DNA of 58,221 nt from the NCBI GenBank assembly GCA_017937705.1, contig JAGBDC010000012.1:1-58221 (forward strand), in the 5' to 3' direction. The DNA is from Alphaproteobacteria bacterium (GTDB lineage: Bacteria; Pseudomonadota; Alphaproteobacteria; RF32; CAG-239). The position numbers were made by a program, and so were the translations under genes. Under the pieces are notes generated by a model. The model was not told the DNA's origin. It did not search any database and saw nothing but the letters and a program-made list of their open reading frames with translations. Shown piece after piece: positions 17,668 to 25,787 of this stretch (position 1 is its first letter; the number at the start of each line of letters is the position of its first letter).

Positions 17668-18707
17668 TACTCAATCCAATCAAATTCCAAATGTTGTCCG
17701 GCTTCTACATTTCTCAACAATTTTTTACCGATTATTTTATCTATGTCAGAAGCTAAAATGCCGGTTAAATAAGGTCGTTGAGTTTTCAAATCTTCTTTTC
17801 TTATAATGTGTCCGATTGATAAATTGTGTTTTGCTACCAATGTTGAAAATGCAAATTCAATAGTTACTTTTTCTTCTTTGCAAGCTTCCTTATGTCCGCC
17901 ACGCATAAGAGCGATTTCTGCAGAATCTTTTATTAAATTACGACATTCTTGTTCATCCATTGAACAAACAATATCTTCACCATATCTTGATTTTGTATCT
18001 GTAAAATGTCTTTCTAAAACAGATGCTCCGATAGCCGTTGCTGCTAAGCAAGCTAAATTACTCAAGCTATGGTCGGATAAACCTATAATTTCGCCTTCAA
18101 ATTCTTTTTTTAGCTCCTCTAAAGCGCCTAAACGTACCAAGTTACTGGGGGTAGGGTATAAATTTGTTGTATGCAATAAAACAAAGTTGTTATGATATTG
18201 CCTTATACAATTAACAGCCTTTTTTATAGCTTGAATATCGTTCATACCGGTTGATAATATAATCGGTTTGTTTTTTGATGCTACATAACTTACAAATTCA
18301 TAGTTGTTCATTTCTCCCGAACCTATTTTATATGCCGGAACATTCATTTTTTCCAATCTGTCAACAGCTGCAAAGGAAAAGGGAGTTGATATAAAAATCA
18401 TATTTTGTTTTTCAACATATTCTTTTAATTTGATTTCATCTTCTTCAGACAAAGCACATCTGGACATAATGTCGTATATAGAATAAGAAGAATTTCCCGG
18501 TATGGCCTTTTTGGCCAAAGGGCTCATTTCCTCATCAGGAATATGTGTTTGATGTTTTATAACTTCAACACCGGCTCGTTTGGCCGCATCAACCATCTCC
18601 ATAGCTGTTTTCAGGCAACCATTATGATTAATTCCTATTTCGGCTATCACTAATGGCGGATAATCCTGTCCTATTTTTCTTTCGTTAATTTCTATATATT
18701 TATTCAT
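17667..18707 (-). CDS. neuB: N-acetylneuraminate (or related nonulosonate) synthase
   Basis: NeuB condenses phosphoenolpyruvate with an N-acetylated hexose to make the nine-carbon sugar. The 346-residue length is normal. The TIM-barrel part shows AEIGINHNG, VIKHQTHIPDEEM, the FSTP-like box ISTPFSFAAVDRLE, KIGSGEMNNY and ILSTGMN, followed by GLSDHSLS and ERHFTDTK. The C-terminal antifreeze-like SAF domain follows from about residue 285 (SLVAKHNLSIGHIIRKEDL, then GKKLLRNVEAG). It is coupled to neuA by a one-base overlap. No epimerase (neuC) is seen in the window, so the hexose substrate must be made elsewhere. Confidence 0.95.
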   Translation of the reverse strand: MNKYIEINERKIGQDYPPLVIAEIGINHNGCLKTAMEMVDAAKRAGVEVIKHQTHIPDEEMSPLAKKAIPGNSSYSIYDIMSRCALSEEDEIKLKEYVEKQNMIFISTPFSFAAVDRLEKMNVPAYKIGSGEMNNYEFVSYVASKNKPIILSTGMNDIQAIKKAVNCIRQYHNNFVLLHTTNLYPTPSNLVRLGALEELKKEFEGEIIGLSDHSLSNLACLAATAIGASVLERHFTDTKSRYGEDIVCSMDEQECRNLIKDSAEIALMRGGHKEACKEEKVTIEFAFSTLVAKHNLSIGHIIRKEDLKTQRPYLTGILASDIDKIIGKKLLRNVEAGQHLEFDWIE

Positions 18708-18741
18708 AATGAAATCCTACTATAACAAAATGTGTAAATAT

Positions 18742-18775
18742 AAAAAAAGGGGAATAAATAACCGATTTTCCCCTT
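18742..18775 (-). terminator. terminator of the DUF192 gene
   Basis: On the minus strand AAGGGGAA pairs with TTCCCCTT (plus-strand arms 18747-18754 and 18768-18775), followed by a run of seven or more T. It separates the DUF192 gene from neuB, so neuBA should have its own promoter in the roughly 35 bases that remain. I see only weak candidates there. Confidence 0.8.
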
Positions 18776-18796
18776 CTTTTAAAAGTCATCGGAAAA

Positions 18797-19429
18797 TTAA
18801 TCCAAAATCACAGGCTTATTTTCTTCTTCGTTATTTTCTTCAGAAGGTTTTACTTCTTCAACAGAATCTGTTTCTTCTTCATCTGTGTCTTCAACTTCAG
18901 TTTCTTCTTCTGTTGTTTCCTCATCGCTTTCATCTTCTGCGATAGCTTCTGTTTTTGCGATTTCTTCCGGAGTAATTACTTCTTTGAACCATTCATGTTT
19001 TACCATATCGCCGATTTTTATACCATGTTTCTTTACATCTCCGCCATTAACCTCTAAAACAGAATATGCAGGATATGGGGGGACAATCAGTTTTTCAGAT
19101 TCCGGTTCTGCATTTTCATAAATCCAGAATATCATACCTTCTTCGTCGATGAATAACATATCAAGAGATATTTTGGTATCTTTCATCCACATCGCAGAAC
19201 GTGAATTAGCTCCCAAACTACCGAGAGCAAAAAGCATACCGGAGTTTTCATCCAATTTTTCTCTATTCATAAGTCCGGTTGACATTTCTTCTTTAGTTTG
19301 TGCCAATTCGACCTTATAAGCAGCTTTTTCTCCGTTTATATCTGTGATGGTCAATTCATTGTGCTTATTAAATTTAGAACAAGCAACAACTGCTAACAAC
19401 ATCATCGTAATTTTAAATATTTTCGGCAT
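18797..19429 (-). CDS. DUF192-domain lipoprotein with a long acidic tail
   Basis: The protein is 210 residues. A short N-terminal hydrophobic segment ends in a lipobox-like AVVACS, so it is probably a lipoprotein. Residues about 35-150 form a DUF192 domain (VELAQTKEEMSTGLMNRE, then MWMKDTKISLDMLFID, VLEVNGG). This family is widespread, small and of unknown function. The last roughly 60 residues are almost entirely Glu, Asp, Thr and Ser, a low-complexity extension absent from typical DUF192 proteins. GGAG precedes the ATG, a plausible promoter lies at 19464-19491 on the same strand, and the gene ends at its own terminator. Confidence 0.85.
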   Translation of the reverse strand: MPKIFKITMMLLAVVACSKFNKHNELTITDINGEKAAYKVELAQTKEEMSTGLMNREKLDENSGMLFALGSLGANSRSAMWMKDTKISLDMLFIDEEGMIFWIYENAEPESEKLIVPPYPAYSVLEVNGGDVKKHGIKIGDMVKHEWFKEVITPEEIAKTEAIAEDESDEETTEEETEVEDTDEEETDSVEEVKPSEENNEEENKPVILD

Positions 19430-19463
19430 ATTTTTTACTCCTTTCGTTCGTAACTGATAATAT

Positions 19464-19491
19464 AGTATAACAATGTTTACATTATTACAAA
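19464..19491 (-). promoter_or_regulatory. probable promoter of the DUF192 gene
   Basis: On the minus strand, TTTGTA (19491-19486), 16 bases, TATACT (19469-19464). Confidence 0.5.
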
Positions 19492-19528
19492 TATTTTTTA
19501 AAAGTTTTTAATTTTATTATTTTTATTC

Positions 19529-19557
19529 TTGTCAATATTTTATAATTACGATATGAA
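19529..19557 (+). promoter_or_regulatory. probable promoter of the OmpA-like gene and recJ
   Basis: TTGTCA (19529-19534), 17 bases, TATGAA (19552-19557), 32 bases before the start codon. Confidence 0.5.
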
Positions 19558-19589
19558 TTAATAAGTTCAAGAGAAAAGAGGGATTTAAC

Positions 19590-20309
19590 ATGTCAAATAG
19601 GTTTAAATTTGTAGGTATGATAACTTTATGTGCGATATTGTCTGCTTGTGCAACAGCAGAGGTTGCACCGAAAACAAAAACAGAAAAAGAAGCTCATTAC
19701 CAACCTTTACACAAAATTTCTTCAAGTAAAACAATTGCTTCAGATACTAAAAACATTAACTATGACGAAAAAACAACAACAACAGTTGCTAAAGTTCCGG
19801 TAATGCCTGAATTGAGAGACGAAACAGCAGATAAAGCTCCGGTAAAAAAAGTTGTAAAAATAACGGAAGAAAAAAAAGGGGTTATCGAAAAACCAAAAGT
19901 AAAAAAAGCAATTCCCATAATTCGTAAACCTGTTGCTAAAAAAGCTCCAACCATAAACTACCAAATTGCAAATATTTTGTTTGCCAACGGAAGTTCTTCT
20001 GTAGATGCTTCATATAATGCAGAAATTCAAAAAATTGCAAAATTGGCGAAAAAACACGATGCTACAATCCGAGTTTATGGCTATGCTTCAAGCAGAACAA
20101 AAGATACAGACATTGTTTCTCATAAATTAGCTAATTTTAAGGTATCATTAAAAAGAGCTGAAAGTGTTGCTGCAGCTTTGCACAAAGCAGGAGTGAAACA
20201 AGAAAATATAACAATAGAAGCTCTTTCTGACAGTCGTCCATTATATAGCGAAGCTATGCCGGAAGGCGAACGCTTAAATCGTCGAGCCGAAGTATATATC
20301 AGCTATTAA
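19590..20309 (+). CDS. OmpA-family peptidoglycan-associated lipoprotein
   Basis: The 239-residue protein begins with a lipoprotein signal (ITLCAILSACAT, lipobox LSAC with the modified Cys near residue 19). A Lys/Thr/Pro-rich linker follows to about residue 125. The C-terminal OmpA-like domain (about 127-239) shows NILFANGSSSVDASYNAEI, IRVYGYASSR, then LSLKRAESVAAAL-type and NRRAEVYI blocks. The family binds the diaminopimelate of peptidoglycan and tethers the outer membrane to the wall. It is not PAL itself, because no tol genes are adjacent. It lies 18 bases upstream of recJ and probably shares its promoter. Confidence 0.88.
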   Translation: MSNRFKFVGMITLCAILSACATAEVAPKTKTEKEAHYQPLHKISSSKTIASDTKNINYDEKTTTTVAKVPVMPELRDETADKAPVKKVVKITEEKKGVIEKPKVKKAIPIIRKPVAKKAPTINYQIANILFANGSSSVDASYNAEIQKIAKLAKKHDATIRVYGYASSRTKDTDIVSHKLANFKVSLKRAESVAAALHKAGVKQENITIEALSDSRPLYSEAMPEGERLNRRAEVYISY

Positions 20310-20327
20310 CTTTTAAGGAATAAATTA

Positions 20328-22097
20328 GTGGAGATTGATTTTTTGACAACAAAGTCTCTAAACGGTAATCTGTGGCGTTTTTCAAAAACAGATGAGCGTT
20401 TAGTGGAAATGATTGCTCAAAAATATAATCTCCCTTTTTTTATCGCCAAAATTCTTGCGGACAGACAAATTCCTGTTGATGAAATTCCTCATTTTCTCAA
20501 TCCTAAAATACAAAATTTAATGCCTGATCCATATTGTATGAAAGATATGGAAAAGGCGACAATTAGAATAGCTCAAGCCATAATTGATAAACAAAAAATT
20601 GCTATCATCGGAGACTATGATGTAGATGGTGCGACATCATCATCTTTATTACGCTTGTTTTTAGAAAATGTAGGTAATAATCCGATGATACATATTCCCG
20701 ACAGAGAAGAGGGATACGGACCAAGCCGAAAAGCAATAGATGATTTTTTATCACAAGGTGCCGAATTGCTGATTACTGCCGATTGCGGTACAACGGCTTT
20801 TGATGTATTTGATTATGCAAAAGAAAAAAACTTGCCGGTAATTGTTTTAGATCACCACGAGGCAGAAACTAAACTTCCTGATGTATATGCTTTAGTCAAT
20901 CCCAAAAGATTGGATGAAAGTGATGAAAATCCATATTTGAAATATATGGCAGCAGTGGGCGTTGTTTTTATGACCATAGTTGCTGTTAACAGATATTTAC
21001 GAAATAATGATTTTTATAAAAAAGAAATAAAAGAACCTGATTTAAAAAATTTTCTGGATATAGTTGCATTAGGGACGGTTTGTGATGTGGTTCCGTTATT
21101 AGGATTAAACAGGGCCTTTGTACGTTCCGGATTAGATATATTTGCAAAAAAACAAAATGTTGGTATCAATGCATTGATAGAAAAATCTTCTATAAAAGAT
21201 GAAATTACATCATATCACTTGGGATATGTTCTCGGACCTCGTATAAATGCCGGCGGACGAGTAGGGGATTCTTCACTGGGCAACAAACTTCTCTGTTGTA
21301 AAGATAAAAAACAAGCACAACAGATAGCCGAAGAGTTAGATACATGCAATACTCAACGCAAAGAAATAGAAAATTATGTTTTGTTACAAGCAATGGAAAT
21401 TTTAGAGGGAACACCACAAGAATATCCCATGGCTTTCGTTTATGGTAATGACTGGCATCAAGGGGTTATCGGAATTGTTGCCGGAAAGCTCAAAGAACGT
21501 TACAATTTACCTTCTTTCGTAATGTCGATAGAAAGTGATGAGGTGAAAGGCTCTGCTCGTTCAATATCCGGTCTTGATATCGGAGCATTAATTATGTCTG
21601 CAAAAGAAAAAGGGATTTTAACTAAAGGCGGCGGACACATAATGGCGGCAGGTTTTTCATTGAACGAAGATAAAATTGAAGATTTTAGGAAGTTTGCCGG
21701 AGAATATATTTCAAAAAACATTAAAGACGAATCATTAACTCCAACTATCAATATTGAGGGGATAGTAGATGTTTCGGCGGTAAATGTCGATATTATAAAA
21801 TATATAGAAAGTCTTGAACCATTCGGAGCAAGCAATAGTGAACCGAAGATAATGTTGACAAATGCTTTGTTGTCAAAAGCAGATATCGTCGGCTCCGGAC
21901 ATATTCGATGCATATTTACCTCTATGAATGGAGGATATCTAAAAGCAATGGCTTTTCGAGCAGCAGATAATGAAATGGGAAAAGCGTTGTTAAAAGGCAA
22001 GGGACAATGTTTTAATCTGGTAGGGTTATTAAGAAACAATACTTGGCAAAATATTACTACCCCGCAATTTATAATTGATGATGCTATGAGGATATAA
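20328..22097 (+). CDS. recJ: single-stranded-DNA-specific exonuclease RecJ
   Basis: RecJ degrades single-stranded DNA 5' to 3' in recombination and mismatch repair. The start is GTG with AAGGA eight bases before it. The 589-residue product has the DHH-family motifs: GDYDVDGATSS, ITADCGTTA, LDHHEAE, the downstream GPRINAGGR, and the DHHA1 block GGGHIMAAGFS. The following gene begins one base after its stop. Confidence 0.96.
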   Translation: MEIDFLTTKSLNGNLWRFSKTDERLVEMIAQKYNLPFFIAKILADRQIPVDEIPHFLNPKIQNLMPDPYCMKDMEKATIRIAQAIIDKQKIAIIGDYDVDGATSSSLLRLFLENVGNNPMIHIPDREEGYGPSRKAIDDFLSQGAELLITADCGTTAFDVFDYAKEKNLPVIVLDHHEAETKLPDVYALVNPKRLDESDENPYLKYMAAVGVVFMTIVAVNRYLRNNDFYKKEIKEPDLKNFLDIVALGTVCDVVPLLGLNRAFVRSGLDIFAKKQNVGINALIEKSSIKDEITSYHLGYVLGPRINAGGRVGDSSLGNKLLCCKDKKQAQQIAEELDTCNTQRKEIENYVLLQAMEILEGTPQEYPMAFVYGNDWHQGVIGIVAGKLKERYNLPSFVMSIESDEVKGSARSISGLDIGALIMSAKEKGILTKGGGHIMAAGFSLNEDKIEDFRKFAGEYISKNIKDESLTPTINIEGIVDVSAVNVDIIKYIESLEPFGASNSEPKIMLTNALLSKADIVGSGHIRCIFTSMNGGYLKAMAFRAADNEMGKALLKGKGQCFNLVGLLRNNTWQNITTPQFIIDDAMRI

Positions 22098-22098
22098 C

Positions 22099-22821
22099 AT
22101 GAATAAAGAACGTTCTGAAGAAGTTTATAAAAGAGCAGAAAGAATGAAGCAATCTGTTCAAAACACACAAGAAAAACAACATGGTTTCATGCAATTAGGC
22201 GCAAAATTAAGAGCATATTTCTTCACCGGAATATTGGTAACGGCACCGATTGCCGTAACATTTTATGTTGCATATAAAATTATTGAGTGGGTTGACGGAG
22301 GAGTAAATAATCTTTTACCTCCGCAAATAAAAGAATATTATGACAATTTACCATATACAATTCCGGGATTAGGTATCATAATTTTAGCATTGTTTATGAC
22401 CTTAATCGGTATGTTTGCAGCTGGTTTTGTCGGTGATTTTTTTGTTCGGCTTGGAGAATGGGTGGTTAGAAAAATTCCATTAATATCAAGCATCTATTCA
22501 CTATTAAAAAAAGTTTTTGAAACTTTTTTATCTAACAAAAGTTCTGCTTTCAAAAAAGTTGTGTTGTTGGAATATCCGCGCAAAGGTATCTGGATTTTGG
22601 GTTTGGTAAGTACAGATACCGAAGGAGAGGTTAAAGATATACTGAAAACAGATATGCTTAATGTCTTTATTCCTACAACTCCTAACCCGACATCAGGTTT
22701 TTTAATTTTTGTTCCGGTAAAAGATGTAATATTCTTAGATATGTCGGTTGAAGAAGCATTAAAATTTATTATTTCGGGCGGAATTGTATCTCCGGAGAAA
22801 ATGAAAAAAATAAAAAAATAA
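22099..22821 (+). CDS. DUF502-family membrane protein
   Basis: The 240-residue protein has two transmembrane helices, about residues 35-57 (YFFTGILVTAPIAVTFYVAY) and 83-110 (TIPGLGIIILALFMTLIGMFA). A cytoplasmic/periplasmic part follows with PLISSIYSLLKKVFET, VLLEYPRKGIWILGLVS and PTTPNPTSGFLIFVPVKDV, which are the hallmarks of DUF502. Its function is unknown. It sits one base after recJ and probably belongs to that operon. Confidence 0.9.
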   Translation: MNKERSEEVYKRAERMKQSVQNTQEKQHGFMQLGAKLRAYFFTGILVTAPIAVTFYVAYKIIEWVDGGVNNLLPPQIKEYYDNLPYTIPGLGIIILALFMTLIGMFAAGFVGDFFVRLGEWVVRKIPLISSIYSLLKKVFETFLSNKSSAFKKVVLLEYPRKGIWILGLVSTDTEGEVKDILKTDMLNVFIPTTPNPTSGFLIFVPVKDVIFLDMSVEEALKFIISGGIVSPEKMKKIKK

Positions 22822-22842
22822 TGCTTGCATTTTGTTATAAAA

Positions 22843-22945
22843 TATAATACATTGCAACCACTTCTGGGAATGAGGATACTTTTGTATCCCTTTTCTCTTT
22901 GAAAATAAGAGAAAATACCGGGACAATAATGTAAATAACAAATTT
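22843..22945 (+). promoter_or_regulatory. rpsD promoter element and hairpin-rich leader
   Basis: A TATAAT hexamer lies at 22843-22848 with no good -35. The leader that would follow holds two hairpins: GGATA-CTTTTG-TATCC (about 22874-22889), and TTTTCTCTT (about 22890-22898) with AAGAGAAAA (about 22906-22914) across a 7-base loop. Ribosomal protein S4 regulates its own mRNA in other bacteria by binding structured leaders, so autoregulation here is possible. The first hairpin followed by T-rich sequence could instead act as a terminator for the DUF502 gene. Confidence 0.4.
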
Positions 22946-22957
22946 AAGGAAAATTAA

Positions 22958-23572
22958 ATGAAAAGTATTGTAAATGCAAAGAAAAAGATTGCACGCAGTC
23001 TTCATGCAAACCTCTGGGGCGATCCGAAAAGCCCATTATTAAAACGTGAATATGGTCCGGGTCAACATGGCGCAAGAAAGAAAAAATTGACCGACTATGG
23101 TACACAATTACAAGCAAAACAAAGATTGAAGAACTACTACGGTAACGTTTCTGAAAAGCAATTCTTCAAATATTATGAAGAAGCTATTCGTCGTCGTGGT
23201 GACGCAGCTGAAAACTTGGTTGGTATTTTGGAATCTCGTTTGGACAACTTGGTATATAAATCAAAATTTGTTCCGACAATTTTCGCTGCTCGTCAATTTG
23301 TAAACCATGGTCATATCTTGGTAAACGGCAAAAGAGTTAACATTCCTTCTTATATGGTTAAAGTTGGTGATGTTATTTCCGTAAGAGAAAAATCTAAACA
23401 AATCAACATGGTTGTTTCTGCATTAGAATCAAGCATTCATGAAACACCTGCTTACTTAGAAGTTGATACCAAGAAAATGGAAGCAAAATATACATTTGTT
23501 CCTAAATTTGAAGACATTCCTTATGCTTCTATGATGGAACCAAACTTGGTTATCGAATTTTACTCAAGATAA
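22958..23572 (+). CDS. rpsD: 30S ribosomal protein S4
   Basis: At 204 residues it is full length. The N-terminus lacks the zinc cysteines and has the usual [16 protein letters not shown]-type stretch. The S4 RNA-binding domain is in the middle ([16 protein letters not shown], then [18 protein letters not shown]). It ends VIEFYSR, as S4 proteins do. It stands alone with its own leader and terminator, not in the rpsM-rpsK-rpoA cluster, as is common in alphaproteobacteria. Confidence 0.98.
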   Translation: MKSIVNAKKKIARSLHANLWGDPKSPLLKREYGPGQHGARKKKLTDYGTQLQAKQRLKNYYGNVSEKQFFKYYEEAIRRRGDAAENLVGILESRLDNLVYKSKFVPTIFAARQFVNHGHILVNGKRVNIPSYMVKVGDVISVREKSKQINMVVSALESSIHETPAYLEVDTKKMEAKYTFVPKFEDIPYASMMEPNLVIEFYSR

Positions 23573-23598
23573 TAGTTTTATTATCATTGAAAGAAAAG

Positions 23599-23628
23599 CC
23601 TCAAGATTGTGCAATCTTGAGGTTTTTT
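23599..23628 (+). terminator. rpsD terminator
   Basis: A perfect 10-bp stem CCTCAAGATT (23599-23608) pairs with AATCTTGAGG (23613-23622), with a 4-base loop and six T. Confidence 0.95.
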
Positions 23629-23690
23629 GCTTTAAATATATAATATATTTGTTTATACTGAAAAAAACAATTTATGATTAAGGTAATACC

Positions 23691-25787
23691 ATGAATGATT
23701 TTGAACGCAAAGAACCTAGTTTTGATAAAGTTGTAATGGAGTCAACAAAAACTCCACAGCCAAATGCGCAACCTCCGGCACAAAGATATCGTCGACGTAA
23801 AATAAAAAAACACCCGTTTTTATATTATTGGCTCAATTTAATATTTTTTAGTGTAATAGGAATATCTTTGCTTGCAAGTAATTTTGTTCTATTTGCTTCT
23901 GCCGGTGCCGGAAACGTGTTTAGCGCATTTCCGATGATGCGTCCTGAAGTTTTGACTTCATTGATTATAATTGCAGCTGTTACCTTTTTTATCTATTTTT
24001 GTTTTTCCGGTTTTGTCATGATGATGAGCCTCATTTCTGCCGGAATAATGTATATGTTCAGCTCGGCAATGTTTGCTCATTTTGCAAATTTCAGTTCAGC
24101 AGCTGAAACCACAGGTCACTCGGAAACCTATATATCATTAGCCTTAGCTTTTATTACATTTGTTGTTTTGTTTTTTAGCAATAAAAAAATTCGCTTTTTT
24201 ATTGCTTGTTCAGCTGCATTTTTGTTTGGTGCAGTGATGATGCATCAAAATTATGATAAACCGGAATTTAAGATTGAAGAAAAAACATCAATGAATAGCG
24301 ATTCCGAAAAAGGGCAAAAGATAATTAATATTATGATGCCTAATCTTCCGGCTTACGGATACATTGCCAGCTTAGAAGATAAAGAAGCAGGAAAAGCTTA
24401 TCGAGACCAATTAAAAGAAGTTATGTTGGGATTTTATGCTAAATATGGCTTTAAACTTTATCCTAATTCCTATGTATCCGGTAGCAATCCTTATATTAAT
24501 GCGGCCGACAGTTTGAATTATAAGGTTCCTGTAAATCTTTTGGACAATTTGCAAACACAAGTTATGAAGGATAGCTATTGGCAATTCAAAAATCGTAATG
24601 CTTTTGAAGCATATCTAAAAAACAGTAAGATGATAGACGATTATCAGGCTAAAGATTACAAGATAAGTGCTTATCAATCTCACGGAATAAATTTATGCCG
24701 CAAAAATAACAAAGATAATGTGTATCGTTGCGTTACCAAAATTACCAGTCCCGCAACATTAGATAGTCCCATATATTCAGTGTTTGACAGAGCTTATGTG
24801 CTTATGGCTCAATGGATAGAAGAAAGCGGATGGTTGAAACACGGTCCTGAAACTTTATATAAAGGGCTAAAATCTATTTATGACCCGTCTGAAACCCCGA
24901 TAGTCGGTATGTCATATAATGGTTTGTATATTGTAGATTCATTGCAACAGCTTGATATTGCTATGGAAAATATTGCAGAAGACAGAGGTGATAACGCCTA
25001 TTTCATATATTTAGATATGCCCTCCGAAATGTTTATATATGACGATATGTGTAAACTTAAGAGTATAGGTGAATGGCTGCCTAAAAATAATAAAGAATGG
25101 GTAGGGCGCCGTAAAGTGGTTGAAAAACGTAATGCATATTTCAAACAAACGATGTGTGCATACGGTAAACTGGGGCAGTTTATGCAAAATCTTCAAAAAG
25201 CAGGAGAACTTGATAATACAACCGTAATTATACAAGGATTAAGCGGTATGGATGATTTGTTGGGCGAAAAAGATGCAACATTAGTTCAAAACTTTATGAA
25301 CGGAAAAATGGCTTCGGTAGCAATATATTCTCCTGAAAGCAAAAAATTCACCATTAACAGAATGATATGTTCAATTCCGGATATATTAAATCAGCAATTT
25401 AATGGCGAAAATTGCGAAGAATTTAAGGGGGTTAGCTCTTCTAAAACTACCAAAAAAGCGATTAGAGATAAACTAAACTCTGTACCTTATAACAACAATG
25501 TGGCCCAAAAATCTTTCCAAAGATATAATGATTGGTCAAGAATGTGGAATCAAAATAATTTCCAAAGCTTGGCTAAACTTCCCACAAAGGCTACAGGATT
25601 ATTGCCGGAAGAAGTTGTTATCCGTAAACAACCGGAAATGTTACCTTTAGAAGAAAAAACTATTGAAGGTCAAAAGATTATGGAAGGGCAAGTAAATGTT
25701 GCACCTGAAGCAAAGGTTGAATCTTTGTCAGAAATGAGTAAAGAACCGGTACCTTTAGAGGAAACAAAAGAAGTTGTTACACAATAA
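23691..25787 (+). CDS. membrane protein with a degenerate sulfatase/phosphoethanolamine-transferase-like domain
   Basis: The 698-residue protein has a basic N-terminal cytoplasmic segment (RYRRRKIKKH) and about five transmembrane helices (residues roughly 45-200). A large periplasmic domain follows. Blocks such as FYAKYGFKLYPNSYVSGSNP, YWQFKNRNAF, then YKISAYQSHGINLC and NAYFIYLDMPSEMFIYDDMC follow the order seen in membrane-bound alkaline-phosphatase-superfamily enzymes. Later, DNTTVIIQGLSGMDD stands where active members have a DNT-x-hydrophobic stretch ending in GDHG, so the metal-binding Asp-His pair is missing. A Pro/Glu-rich tail closes the protein. It may be a pseudoenzyme with a structural or regulatory envelope role. 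Its last 14 bases overlap the yejE start. The family assignment is by pattern only. Confidence 0.55.
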   Translation: MNDFERKEPSFDKVVMESTKTPQPNAQPPAQRYRRRKIKKHPFLYYWLNLIFFSVIGISLLASNFVLFASAGAGNVFSAFPMMRPEVLTSLIIIAAVTFFIYFCFSGFVMMMSLISAGIMYMFSSAMFAHFANFSSAAETTGHSETYISLALAFITFVVLFFSNKKIRFFIACSAAFLFGAVMMHQNYDKPEFKIEEKTSMNSDSEKGQKIINIMMPNLPAYGYIASLEDKEAGKAYRDQLKEVMLGFYAKYGFKLYPNSYVSGSNPYINAADSLNYKVPVNLLDNLQTQVMKDSYWQFKNRNAFEAYLKNSKMIDDYQAKDYKISAYQSHGINLCRKNNKDNVYRCVTKITSPATLDSPIYSVFDRAYVLMAQWIEESGWLKHGPETLYKGLKSIYDPSETPIVGMSYNGLYIVDSLQQLDIAMENIAEDRGDNAYFIYLDMPSEMFIYDDMCKLKSIGEWLPKNNKEWVGRRKVVEKRNAYFKQTMCAYGKLGQFMQNLQKAGELDNTTVIIQGLSGMDDLLGEKDATLVQNFMNGKMASVAIYSPESKKFTINRMICSIPDILNQQFNGENCEEFKGVSSSKTTKKAIRDKLNSVPYNNNVAQKSFQRYNDWSRMWNQNNFQSLAKLPTKATGLLPEEVVIRKQPEMLPLEEKTIEGQKIMEGQVNVAPEAKVESLSEMSKEPVPLEETKEVVTQ

